A stretch of DNA of 62,221 nucleotides from Arenibacter arenosicollis (GTDB lineage Bacteria > Bacteroidota > Bacteroidia > Flavobacteriales > Flavobacteriaceae): NCBI RefSeq assembly GCF_014397245.1, contig NZ_JACLHY010000029.1, positions 1 to 62,221 of the forward strand, given 5' to 3'. A program made the translations under genes and the position numbers. The first letter of the stretch is position 1. Every line of letters starts with the position of its first letter. Under the pieces are notes generated by a model. It searched no databases, had not been told where the DNA came from, and saw only the letters and a program-made list of their open reading frames with translations. Below, piece after piece: positions 18,827 to 27,242 of this stretch.

Positions 18827-18918
18827 ATTATCAATTTAATCTGCAAAGATAAAGGTATCTAAAAATCTGAATGTAATAATTGTTACACAAGACTTTTTGA
18901 AGGCAATGTGGATTAGTT

Positions 18919-20976
18919 TTAGTTGAGTACTATCTCATCCACAAATAACCAACTTTTGCCTCCTGGGTTGGGATGCCAGGAAGGATTCTTAAGTTGACTC
19001 ATTACTTCTACTTTTACGAAATTGGATTTCGTTGGTGGTATGTTAAGGTCGAAAAATTGAAATTTGGTATCTGAATTAGGTCGTTCTGCCTTTAATTTTT
19101 CCGTATGTACAAGTCTAAAATTGTTTCCATCCTGGGATACCCATACCTTGAATCCTGTAGGAAAGAAAATCCATTTCTCAGGTGAAGAAAAGGCGCCTAC
19201 GGACACCGTAGATATCAATTCTTCTTTTTTGAGTTTTAAGGTAGCAGCAAAATTGCTGCCTTCATAACCGATCCAATTCCCATCAACAAAATTAATAGTT
19301 CCCCTTTTTAGATCTATCAAGGTATTTCCCCCATTTCCCTTGTATTTGTCGTTAGGTTTATTGTTCAGCGTTATGGAACTGGGAAGAATGTTCGATTTTT
19401 TAAAACTTACTGTTTTTACCGTACTTAAATCCCATCCCGGTTTATGGCTTACTGCCTTGATCTGAGCAGAATTGTTGAGTACAATGGGTTTATTATATTT
19501 AGTGGATGTGGTGTCGGGTTCAGAACCATCCAAGGTGTAATAGATGTCTACACCCTTAAAAAAATAATCCAACGTAACCTCTATGGAATCCGTAAAAAAG
19601 TCGGTATCAGCTATAATGGACGGAGGTTCCAAGCTAGACGGAGTAAAGAGGTCTTCATCCAAACTAACGACCGTAACAGCAGGATGTTTACTGCTATAAC
19701 CATCTAGAGCTTCCTTGCTGATTTTTGAATTCCATGGGTATAAAGTTTTTAAACCGGAAAGGGCGGTTAATTTTTCCAGACCCTTATCGGTAATTTCAGT
19801 ACCGTATATATTTAGGGACTCCAAGTGTTTTAAATTGCTTAGAGTTTCCATAGACTTATCCGTAATAGCTGTATTTTGTAATTGTAGTTTTGTAAGATTT
19901 TTAAAAGAAGTTAAATACGAAGAAATAGTGTCACTAAAATTGGAGTTGGCCAAATTGAGTTCAACAATGTTTTCGGCATGCTTTTTTAATGCCTTGAGAT
20001 TACTTTTTCCTAAATCCTTAATACCGGACAAGTTTACGATCAACAACGGATTTTTTGCTGCCAATTTCGTAACCACTGGGCCATTTATGTTTATGGAGGC
20101 CAGCCAGTCTTCGGGAACCACTTCCACTTCTTTTGCAATAACGGCCCTTGTGGATGTATCCTCTTCCAATGAATTTAAAATAGCACTGATTTTCTCTGTC
20201 TTGTCCAGTGTCCCAGCAACGCAATCAAAACAGTTTTCATGACCGATCCACCATTCCAATAATTCTATTTCATGATTGGTAAGTTGTACTTTGCCCTTTG
20301 GCGGCATATGATCCTCGTCTTCCATTGGTAGTTTAATATGATGTATCAAACTTGGCAATTCCCCCTCTTCTGCCAACAAAATACTACCGGAATCTCCACC
20401 GTTAAGTAACTGCGCTTTATTGGTCATTATTAAACCTCCCTTAATTTTATTGGGATTGTGGCAGCTTACACACTTATCATCCAGAATGGGCTTTACAATA
20501 TCGTTAAAAACAAGTGCCTTGTCAACGTCGGTAATGACTGGTTTTTTAATTTGTCCATTATTGAAAAGGTAATCCTCGCCATGGGTCATACTGCCCCCAA
20601 AATGTCCGGTTAAACTTAAGAGTCCCATTACTGCGATAAAAAGAGGTAAATAAATGGTTTTGGACCACGACCTGGGATATTTTTTTATGAGATAGAGCGA
20701 GATAGAGCCAATGGCCAAGCCAACAGCCATCCAACGATGTCTAAATAATAAGGTCTCGTCATAACCTCCATCCTCTCCCAATAACCAACCGCTACCCACG
20801 GATAATACTGTAGTCAAGGCTGCCATGGCAAGGGCAAATGTGATTAACTTGTATTCCGTACCGGAAGCTTTCTTTCTAAAGTAAAGTTCCATTAGAAAGG
20901 CCAAAACAAGTATGCCAATGGGCAAATGTACCAATAGGGGGTGTAGGCGCCCAATGTTTATAATCTGTAGTATCAT
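18919..20976 (-). CDS. Multidomain membrane protein: DUF2231, haem site, leucine-rich repeats, chitobiase-C and discoidin-like domains
   Basis: The 685-residue protein starts with a DUF2231 membrane block (about 1-130; L-H-P-L-L-V-H-L-P-I-G). A planctomycete-type cytochrome segment follows with C-V-S-C-H at 169-173. Leucine-rich repeats occupy roughly 300-425 (L-K-H-L-E-S-L-N-I-Y-G-T-E-I-T-D-K-G-L). A chitobiase/hexosaminidase C-terminal-type beta domain lies at about 445-525 (Y-Y-T-L-D-G-S-E-P-D). A discoidin-like end closes with S-W-L-F-V-D-E-I-V-L-N. It is probably anchored with its domains in the periplasm. It is third in line after the DUF1553 and DUF1501 genes, 158 bp downstream. The reaction is unknown; the layout suggests haem-linked sugar binding. 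Confidence 0.8.
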   Translation of the reverse strand: MILQIINIGRLHPLLVHLPIGILVLAFLMELYFRKKASGTEYKLITFALAMAALTTVLSVGSGWLLGEDGGYDETLLFRHRWMAVGLAIGSISLYLIKKYPRSWSKTIYLPLFIAVMGLLSLTGHFGGSMTHGEDYLFNNGQIKKPVITDVDKALVFNDIVKPILDDKCVSCHNPNKIKGGLIMTNKAQLLNGGDSGSILLAEEGELPSLIHHIKLPMEDEDHMPPKGKVQLTNHEIELLEWWIGHENCFDCVAGTLDKTEKISAILNSLEEDTSTRAVIAKEVEVVPEDWLASININGPVVTKLAAKNPLLIVNLSGIKDLGKSNLKALKKHAENIVELNLANSNFSDTISSYLTSFKNLTKLQLQNTAITDKSMETLSNLKHLESLNIYGTEITDKGLEKLTALSGLKTLYPWNSKISKEALDGYSSKHPAVTVVSLDEDLFTPSSLEPPSIIADTDFFTDSIEVTLDYFFKGVDIYYTLDGSEPDTTSTKYNKPIVLNNSAQIKAVSHKPGWDLSTVKTVSFKKSNILPSSITLNNKPNDKYKGNGGNTLIDLKRGTINFVDGNWIGYEGSNFAATLKLKKEELISTVSVGAFSSPEKWIFFPTGFKVWVSQDGNNFRLVHTEKLKAERPNSDTKFQFFDLNIPPTKSNFVKVEVMSQLKNPSWHPNPGGKSWLFVDEIVLN

Positions 20977-20977
20977 T

Positions 20978-21079
20978 TTATGCTATCAATATTTCATCCA
21001 AAAACATCCATGGTCGGGTGTTCTTACCTTGGCGTATTTCCTCTTTTGTTTTTAATTTCCGGTTACAGCCAATAAACAT
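20978..21079 (-). pseudogene. Remnant of a discoidin-like C-terminal module
   Basis: The gap between the DUF1501 gene and the 685-residue gene contains a 33-codon open frame whose last residues read P-W-M-F-L-D-E-I-L-I-A, followed directly by a stop. Three full-length proteins in this window end almost identically (S-W-L-F-V-D-E-I-V-L-N, S-W-M-F-I-D-E-V-V-V-E, S-W-L-F-A-D-E-I-I-I-N). I read this as the end of a lost copy of that module, perhaps left by a deletion in a duplicated gene. The rest of the gap shows no similarity I can see. Confidence 0.5.
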
Positions 21080-21134
21080 CTAAACCATTAACATGAAACT
21101 CCATAACCATTCTGTTGTATTGTTGAATTTTCAT

Positions 21135-22628
21135 TTAAGTCAAAATATCCTTAACAATATGTCCCTCAACATCGGTTAGTCTAAATCTTCTTCCCTGATA
21201 CTTATAGGTTAATTTTTCATGGTCTATGCCCAATAAATGCAGCATTGTAGCCTGAAAGTCATGTACATGGACCGGGTCTTTAACAATGTTGTATCCAAAA
21301 TCATCCGTTTCCCCATAAACCATTCCCGGCTTAATACCGCCGCCAGCCATCCAAATAGTGAAAGATCTTGGGTGATGGTCCCTGCCGTAACTGGTATCGG
21401 TTAAAAGGCCTTGGGAATAATTGGTCCTTCCAAATTCTCCTCCCCAAATAACTAGGGTGTCTTCCAGTAATCCACGTTGTTTTAGATCGGCCACAAGGGC
21501 TGCAGAGGCTTGGTCTACGTCTTTTGCCTGTTTCGCTATGGCTCCAGGAAGATTGTCGTGTTGGTCCCATCCCATATGGTATAATTGGATAAAACGTACG
21601 TCCTGTTCCGCCAATCTCCTTGCCAAAAGGCAATTTGCGGCGTAAGTACCTGGAATTTTTGCTTCAGGTCCGTACATTTCATAAATATAGTCGGGTTCCT
21701 TGGTCGTGTCCATTACATTGGGGACCGAGGTCTGCATCCTATAAGCCATTTCATACTGTGCAATCCTACTTTTAATTTCTGGGTCACCGGATTCTTGGTA
21801 ATGTTTATCGTTCAATGCGGCTAAATTATCCAGCATTTCCCGTTTAACCTCCTTGGTAATGCCCTTGGGGTCATTTAAATACAATACAGGGTCTTTGGCA
21901 GCCCTAAATTGTACTCCTTGGTGTAGGGAATGTAAAAACCCATTGCCCCATAATCTGGTGTATAATGGTTGTCCATTGGGTCTGCCGGTACCGCGCGACA
22001 ATAGCACCGTAAATGCAGGGAGATTTTCATTTTCGCTACCCAAACCATAACTTAACCAAGATCCTATGCTGGGTCTTCCAGGTTGCTGGGACCCTGTTTG
22101 AAAAAAGGTAACAGCAGGGTCATGGTTGATGGCTTCTGTATACATGGATTTTATGATACACAGTTCATCCACCATTTTGGCCGTGTAAGGAAGTAGTTCA
22201 CTGATATATGTGCCGTTCTTCCCGTGTTGATTAAAATTAAATAGAGATCCGACCAAGGGAAATTTGTCCTGTCCCGCGGTCATGCCCGTAAGGCGTTGTC
22301 CGTTCCTAATGGATTCTGGGAGATCTTCTCCACGTCTTTGGTTCAGCAAAGGCTTATAGTCAAAAAGTTCCAGTTGGGATGGCCCCCCACTTTGAAACAG
22401 ATATATCACCCTTTTAATTTTAGCGGGATGATGTAGCGAATTTAAAATTCCCTTTACCCCATTTAAACTATCATCCTTGGTTAAAATTCCATTTTTATCT
22501 TTTCTAAACAGGTTGGCGCCCAATAAGGATGCCAATGCCACGCCACCTACTCCTAGGGCCGTTTTGCCTAAAAATGACCGTCTATTTAATATCAACGACC
22601 TTTCTTCTATAATTTTTTTCTCACTCAT
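21135..22628 (-). CDS. DUF1501 family Tat-exported protein
   Basis: The 497-residue protein has a twin-arginine type signal (N-R-R-S-F-L-G-K-T-A then a Gly/Ala/Leu stretch, residues 16-42) and the body of the DUF1501 family, a sulfatase/alkaline-phosphatase-like fold. Family features visible are I-Y-L-F-Q-S-G-G-P-S-Q-L-E-L-F-D near residue 75, W-D-Q-H-D-N about residue 350 and G-G-E-F-G-R-T about residue 395. It starts two bases after the DUF1553 gene stops, so the two are translationally coupled. This pairing is abundant in Planctomycetota and found in some marine Bacteroidota. Substrate and reaction are not known. Confidence 0.92.
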   Translation of the reverse strand: MSEKKIIEERSLILNRRSFLGKTALGVGGVALASLLGANLFRKDKNGILTKDDSLNGVKGILNSLHHPAKIKRVIYLFQSGGPSQLELFDYKPLLNQRRGEDLPESIRNGQRLTGMTAGQDKFPLVGSLFNFNQHGKNGTYISELLPYTAKMVDELCIIKSMYTEAINHDPAVTFFQTGSQQPGRPSIGSWLSYGLGSENENLPAFTVLLSRGTGRPNGQPLYTRLWGNGFLHSLHQGVQFRAAKDPVLYLNDPKGITKEVKREMLDNLAALNDKHYQESGDPEIKSRIAQYEMAYRMQTSVPNVMDTTKEPDYIYEMYGPEAKIPGTYAANCLLARRLAEQDVRFIQLYHMGWDQHDNLPGAIAKQAKDVDQASAALVADLKQRGLLEDTLVIWGGEFGRTNYSQGLLTDTSYGRDHHPRSFTIWMAGGGIKPGMVYGETDDFGYNIVKDPVHVHDFQATMLHLLGIDHEKLTYKYQGRRFRLTDVEGHIVKDILT

Positions 22629-22630
22629 AA

Positions 22631-25003
22631 TCAGCCTCTGGTTATAGTTTCATCCAAGTTTAAAATGGTGTGTGCAGTTAAAGCCAATGCCGCCAATTGG
22701 GTTTCTGAAATGTTTTTGTCAATTTCAGTTGCTCCAATGGACAAGTACTCCTGGGCCTCTATTCCTTCTCCCTCAACTTTTTGGAGCATACTGGTGTAAT
22801 AATCGCTCAACATGGTCAATTCTTCCTCATCTGGAGCTCTAGAGGTTGCCTGCATAAATATGTAGCTAATTTGATCATTGGTTTCTTTATTTCGATCAAT
22901 GGCATTTCTGGCAAGTATTCTTGAGGCCTCAATAATTTGAGGGTCGTTTAGTAAGACCAAGGCCTGTAAAGGTGTATTGGTCTCTTGGCGTTTTACCGAA
23001 CAAAGATCTCTGGAAGCTGCATCAAAAGTCATCATGCTCGGGGGAGGTACCGTTCTCTTCCAAAAAGTGTACAAACTTTTTCTATAAAGATCCTTCCCAG
23101 TACTTGTAATGTATGTGGCCGTACTTCCACCACCACCACCTGTGGTTGCTTCCCAAATGCCATCTGGTTGATAAGGCTTAACACTTGGCCCACCCACTTC
23201 CTTGTTGAGCAATCCACTTATTTTCAGAGCCTGGTCCCTTATTAATTCTGCCGTAAGCCTTAATCTTGGGGCACGTGCCAAAAGGCGGTTTTCAGGATCT
23301 AATTCTTGTAATTCCTTGGAAACTTTGGTGCTCTGTTGATAGGTTGCAGAAAGGGCTATATACTTTAAAATCTTTCTTGTGTCCCAGCCTTCATCCCTAA
23401 ATTTTATGGCCAGAAAGTCCAACAATTCGGGATGTGTCGGCAGTGATCCCTGATTACCGAAATCGAAGGAAGAAGCCACCAAGCCGCTACCGAACATGCG
23501 TTGCCAGTACCTGTTTACAGTAACCCTGGCGGTCAATGGATTTTCCTTGTGGAACAACCATTTGGCAAGTCCCAATCTATTTTTGGGATAGTCCTCCGGA
23601 AAAGGGAGTATAGCCTCGGGTGTGTTGGGGTATACCTGTGTTGTGGGCTGGTCATAGACGCCCCTGTTGAGTATATACGAAGGCCTTATCTCCTCCATCT
23701 CGTTCATTACCATGACAGGAACTTCCTTCATGCTCGTTTTTTGAAGTTGTACAAAACTCAGTATGCCATTTTTTTCCTTTTCCGTTATGGTCATATAGGG
23801 TTTTGGAATTTTCCCCGCACCCCCTGGTGTCAATCCAAGTTCATCTATATTGTTGAAAAAACTAAATAATTCAAAGTGGTTTTTTTGGCTTATAGGGTCG
23901 TATTTGTGGTCATGGCAGCGCGCGCACTCAAAGGTTAAACCCAGAAAAGCAGTACCAAAGGTCACTGCCCTGTCCTCCACATACTCAATTCTATATTCCT
24001 CTGGTATAACGCCTCCTTCAAAGGTAATCTTGTGGTTTCTATTAAAGCCCGTGGCAAGTATATGTTCTGCATTGGCATTGGGCAAAAGATCCCCAGCTAA
24101 TTGATAGGTAACAAATTGATCGTATGGCAAGTTTTCCTTAAAGTCGTGTATAACCCAATCCCGCCAAGGCCACATGATACGTTCAAAATCATCTTGGTAT
24201 CCATGGGTGTCCGCATAACGGGCAATATCCATCCATTCAGAGGACATATGTTCGGCATAGTCTACTGTGGTTAAAAGGGAGTCTATAATTTTTTCGTAGG
24301 CTGAAGGTGAATCGTTTTTCACGAAAGCTTCAATTTGTGATACGCTAGGTGGTAATCCTGTAAGGTCGTAAAATACCCGGCGCAATAACTTCTCTTTGGA
24401 GGCTTTTTCGTTGGGTTCCAATCCATTTTGTTCCAGTTTTGATAAAACAAATTGGTCAATTTCATTTTGAACCCAAGTAGTGTTATTTGTCTTCGGCACT
24501 TTAGGTGTCTCAGGAGCAATAAACGCCCAATGGGTTTTAAATTCAGCGCCCTGCTCTATCCATTTTTTTAGAATCTCTTTTTCATAGTCATTAAGTGTTA
24601 GGTTGGATTCCGGTGGTGGCATCATCAAAGATTCGTCCTGGGTGTATATGCGATTTACCAATTCGCTTTTTTTTACATCACCTGGTACAATGGCGTAATG
24701 GTCTTTGTTTTTGCCCAGTGCGGTATAAGCATCTTCAGCGGTGTTCAAAGAAAGTCCACCCTCAATGGCATTTTTATCCGGTCCATGGCATTTGAAACAG
24801 CGGTCAGATAAAATTGGTTTTACGTCAAAAGTAAAGTCGATTTTGTCGGGAACCTTCCCTTTAAATTCACCACTTTTGGTGGTTTCCGTGGTTTGTACAC
24901 CCGTATTGCAACCTAAGGTGACTATAGCGAGAATTAATACCAACAGTACACAAGACCTAGTTTGGGAATGTGGATAGATATATTTTAGAGGTTTGATAGA
25001 CAT
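22631..25003 (-). CDS. PSCyt1/DUF1549/DUF1553 lipoprotein
   Basis: This is a 790-residue lipoprotein with lipobox T-L-G-C at residue 32. The order of domains is a planctomycete cytochrome c domain (C-F-K-C-H at 69-73), DUF1549 (about 165-370) ending near a second haem-type motif C-A-R-C-H-D-H-K-Y-D-P, then DUF1553 (about 480-745; N-R-Y-W-Q-R-M-F-G, R-R-S/T-V-P-P-P). This is the complete 'PSD1 and planctomycete cytochrome C domain' architecture. It leads the three-gene minus-strand unit. The two-haem lipoprotein plus DUF1501 partner suggest an envelope redox system acting on a polymer, but no activity is established. Confidence 0.92.
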   Translation of the reverse strand: MSIKPLKYIYPHSQTRSCVLLVLILAIVTLGCNTGVQTTETTKSGEFKGKVPDKIDFTFDVKPILSDRCFKCHGPDKNAIEGGLSLNTAEDAYTALGKNKDHYAIVPGDVKKSELVNRIYTQDESLMMPPPESNLTLNDYEKEILKKWIEQGAEFKTHWAFIAPETPKVPKTNNTTWVQNEIDQFVLSKLEQNGLEPNEKASKEKLLRRVFYDLTGLPPSVSQIEAFVKNDSPSAYEKIIDSLLTTVDYAEHMSSEWMDIARYADTHGYQDDFERIMWPWRDWVIHDFKENLPYDQFVTYQLAGDLLPNANAEHILATGFNRNHKITFEGGVIPEEYRIEYVEDRAVTFGTAFLGLTFECARCHDHKYDPISQKNHFELFSFFNNIDELGLTPGGAGKIPKPYMTITEKEKNGILSFVQLQKTSMKEVPVMVMNEMEEIRPSYILNRGVYDQPTTQVYPNTPEAILPFPEDYPKNRLGLAKWLFHKENPLTARVTVNRYWQRMFGSGLVASSFDFGNQGSLPTHPELLDFLAIKFRDEGWDTRKILKYIALSATYQQSTKVSKELQELDPENRLLARAPRLRLTAELIRDQALKISGLLNKEVGGPSVKPYQPDGIWEATTGGGGGSTATYITSTGKDLYRKSLYTFWKRTVPPPSMMTFDAASRDLCSVKRQETNTPLQALVLLNDPQIIEASRILARNAIDRNKETNDQISYIFMQATSRAPDEEELTMLSDYYTSMLQKVEGEGIEAQEYLSIGATEIDKNISETQLAALALTAHTILNLDETITRG

Positions 25004-25133
25004 TTGACTTTTGGTAATTTAATACCCTCTAAATTACTGCTTTTGCATTTATTTAACAGTAAATTTCGACAAATGACTATTTAGGAAAGCTAAATGCTGC
25101 TGGAAAAATGGAATTAATTGTAATTGCGAGGAT

Positions 25134-25850
25134 TTATTCCAAACTCTCATCAAGAATTTTACTTTTAACATCGTTTAGATAACTGCGACCAATGGTGTAT
25201 CTAATACCCTGGACCTCCACACTGTTACCTTCAATAGCTTCTATTTTATCAATTGCTATGGTATAAGACCTATGAATTCTAATGAATTTATCCGATGGAA
25301 GTTCTTCAGTAAAACTGCTCAACGTTCTGTGAATAATAAATTTGTTGGCTTTTGTCTTTATCCTGATATAATCCTTTAAACTTTCTATGACGATTATGTC
25401 ATCCAAATAAATCTTCTGTAATTTTTTCTTATCAACCTTTACGAAAATGCTGTGATTTTCATTGGTGTTCTGTACTTCTTTCTTAGGAAATCCTTCCTTA
25501 AGGTTTATTATTCTGTGAACTGTTTTTAAAAATCTGTGAAATGGTATTGGTTTCACTAAATAATCTATTGCTTCCAGTTCAAAACTTTTAAGGGCATAAT
25601 CCTCATGGGCAGTGGTCATTACCACCATAGCTTTGGAATTTATACTTCCTAGTAAGTCCAGACCGTTCATAATGGGCATATTGATGTCCAAAAATATAAT
25701 GTCGACCTCATTTCTTTGTAAAAAAGTGGAAGCGTCAATTGCATTGGTAAAGGTCTGTACTAGCGACAGTTCTTTAATTTGTTCTATATAGTTTTTTAAT
25801 ATATTGATAGCTAGGGGTTCATCGTCAATTATTATTACCTTAAAACTCAT
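25134..25850 (-). CDS. LytTR-family response regulator
   Basis: The 238-residue protein has a receiver domain (residues 1-120, acidic pair D9-D10, phospho-acceptor Asp55 in I-I-F-L-D-I-N-M-P) and a LytTR DNA-binding domain (about 135-235; V-D-K-K-K-L-Q-K-I, then F-I-R-I-H-R-S-Y). Its ATG overlaps the stop of the sensor kinase gene by one base (T-A-A-T-G), so the two are made together from one message. It is the only obvious transcription regulator near the sugar operons, which start divergently 1.4 kb away. Confidence 0.95.
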   Translation of the reverse strand: MSFKVIIIDDEPLAINILKNYIEQIKELSLVQTFTNAIDASTFLQRNEVDIIFLDINMPIMNGLDLLGSINSKAMVVMTTAHEDYALKSFELEAIDYLVKPIPFHRFLKTVHRIINLKEGFPKKEVQNTNENHSIFVKVDKKKLQKIYLDDIIVIESLKDYIRIKTKANKFIIHRTLSSFTEELPSDKFIRIHRSYTIAIDKIEAIEGNSVEVQGIRYTIGRSYLNDVKSKILDESLE

Positions 25851-26932
25851 TACACCTTTAATTTAAGAATAACATTATACATTTTATCTTTTTCAAATAT
25901 AGAAAGATTATAATCTTCTGGTTCATAACCCAATTTCAGTCGTTTTTTTACGTTGGTGAGTCCAATTCCACAATCCGTTTTATTTAATTTATTTCGTGTT
26001 GCATTTGGTGGTAAGTTATTGCTCACTTCAAAATTTAAAATATTGTCAATTACCTCCATGCGTATTTTGATGTACATTTCGCCTATATTTTTACCGGCAC
26101 CGTGTTTAAAGCAATTTTCAATAAAGGGCATTAAAAGCATAGGAGCAATTTTTTTTTCTTCAATATCCCCTGCAACATTCACATCAATTTTTAACGAATT
26201 GTCGAATCTAATTCGTTCCAAATCGATATAATTTTGGATGCATTCAATTTCTCTTGCCAAATCTTGATAGGGTTTGTCCGTGCCATATAACAGGTAACGC
26301 ATTAATTCGGACAACCTTAATACAATTTCTGGAGCTCGGTCAGATTTTTCTAAAGTTAATGAATATATATTGTTTAGGGTGTTAAAGAAGAAATGTGGGG
26401 ATACTTGAGATCTAAGGAATTTCAATTCGGTAGTCAATTGCCTTTTCTCCAATTCATGCAATTTGCTATTTTCATTGAGCCAATCCACCGTAATTTTTAT
26501 AGCTGTTACAAAAGACATCACATAAAGTTCTCCCAACATAGTAACAATAGCGTAATTTAAAGTGAGGCTTTCAACGTCCCCTGCCTCTGGCATTACATTA
26601 TTGCTTACTAAATAATAGGTAAGGTTGAATTTTACCAAAAGGCCAACAAATAATGTGGCGAGCAATAAAACGGTGTAAGTGAAGTATCTTTTGGTGTAAA
26701 CAAATTTTGGCATTAAGAAATAAATATTGAAATATGCCAAGGCCATATGTATGGGGAACCCCAGGAGATTGGTTTTTATGGAATAGGCAAAATCCTGATG
26801 TAGATTCCCCCAACGGAAAATATTGAAAAGGATATATACGGCCCAAAAAATGATATGATGCTTGTAGGTAATATTGAAATCGCCAGAGCTATTTCTACCA
26901 AGTAATTTATGATTCAGCTTTTTAATTTGCAT
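25850..26932 (-). CDS. LytS-type sensor histidine kinase
   Basis: The 360-residue kinase has four membrane helices in the first 150 residues with little periplasmic loop. The histidine-kinase (PF06580) block follows, with phospho-acceptor His180 in Q-V-S-P-H-F-F-F-N-T-L-N-N-I and an ATP-binding end (M-P-F-I-E-N-C-F-K-H-G, G-I-G-L-T-N-V). The lack of a sizeable sensor domain suggests membrane or intramembrane sensing. It is upstream of the response regulator and divergent from the sodium:solute symporter gene. The 310-bp divergent gap was searched by eye for LytTR direct repeats; none was convincing. Confidence 0.94.
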   Translation of the reverse strand: MQIKKLNHKLLGRNSSGDFNITYKHHIIFWAVYILFNIFRWGNLHQDFAYSIKTNLLGFPIHMALAYFNIYFLMPKFVYTKRYFTYTVLLLATLFVGLLVKFNLTYYLVSNNVMPEAGDVESLTLNYAIVTMLGELYVMSFVTAIKITVDWLNENSKLHELEKRQLTTELKFLRSQVSPHFFFNTLNNIYSLTLEKSDRAPEIVLRLSELMRYLLYGTDKPYQDLAREIECIQNYIDLERIRFDNSLKIDVNVAGDIEEKKIAPMLLMPFIENCFKHGAGKNIGEMYIKIRMEVIDNILNFEVSNNLPPNATRNKLNKTDCGIGLTNVKKRLKLGYEPEDYNLSIFEKDKMYNVILKLKV

Positions 26933-27242
26933 AGGTCCTGATTACTGACTTTATTTCTAAAATTAGGCGTTTGGCTTTACGGGCAGGTTGTTGGTCTAAA
27001 TTTATTCTCCTTCCTCGAAAAAAAATTAAATATTTAATTCTGATTAGTAGTAACCGCTAATATTTTTTATATAATTCATGAAATGTGGCTGCATCGCCAG
27101 GAAAATTCGGGGAATTTATAAAAAAAATAAGAGTAGTTGTCTTTTATGGCGAAAAATCAATAGGCTGTGGCCATTTTTAAACCTTTAAAGGCACGAAATC
27201 CTAATTGGCGGACTATTTTCTACAACACTAAAATAAATTTTA

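Noticed and set aside
26933..27242. LytTR binding repeats in the divergent gap
   Set aside because: No pair of direct repeats with suitable spacing could be seen by eye.
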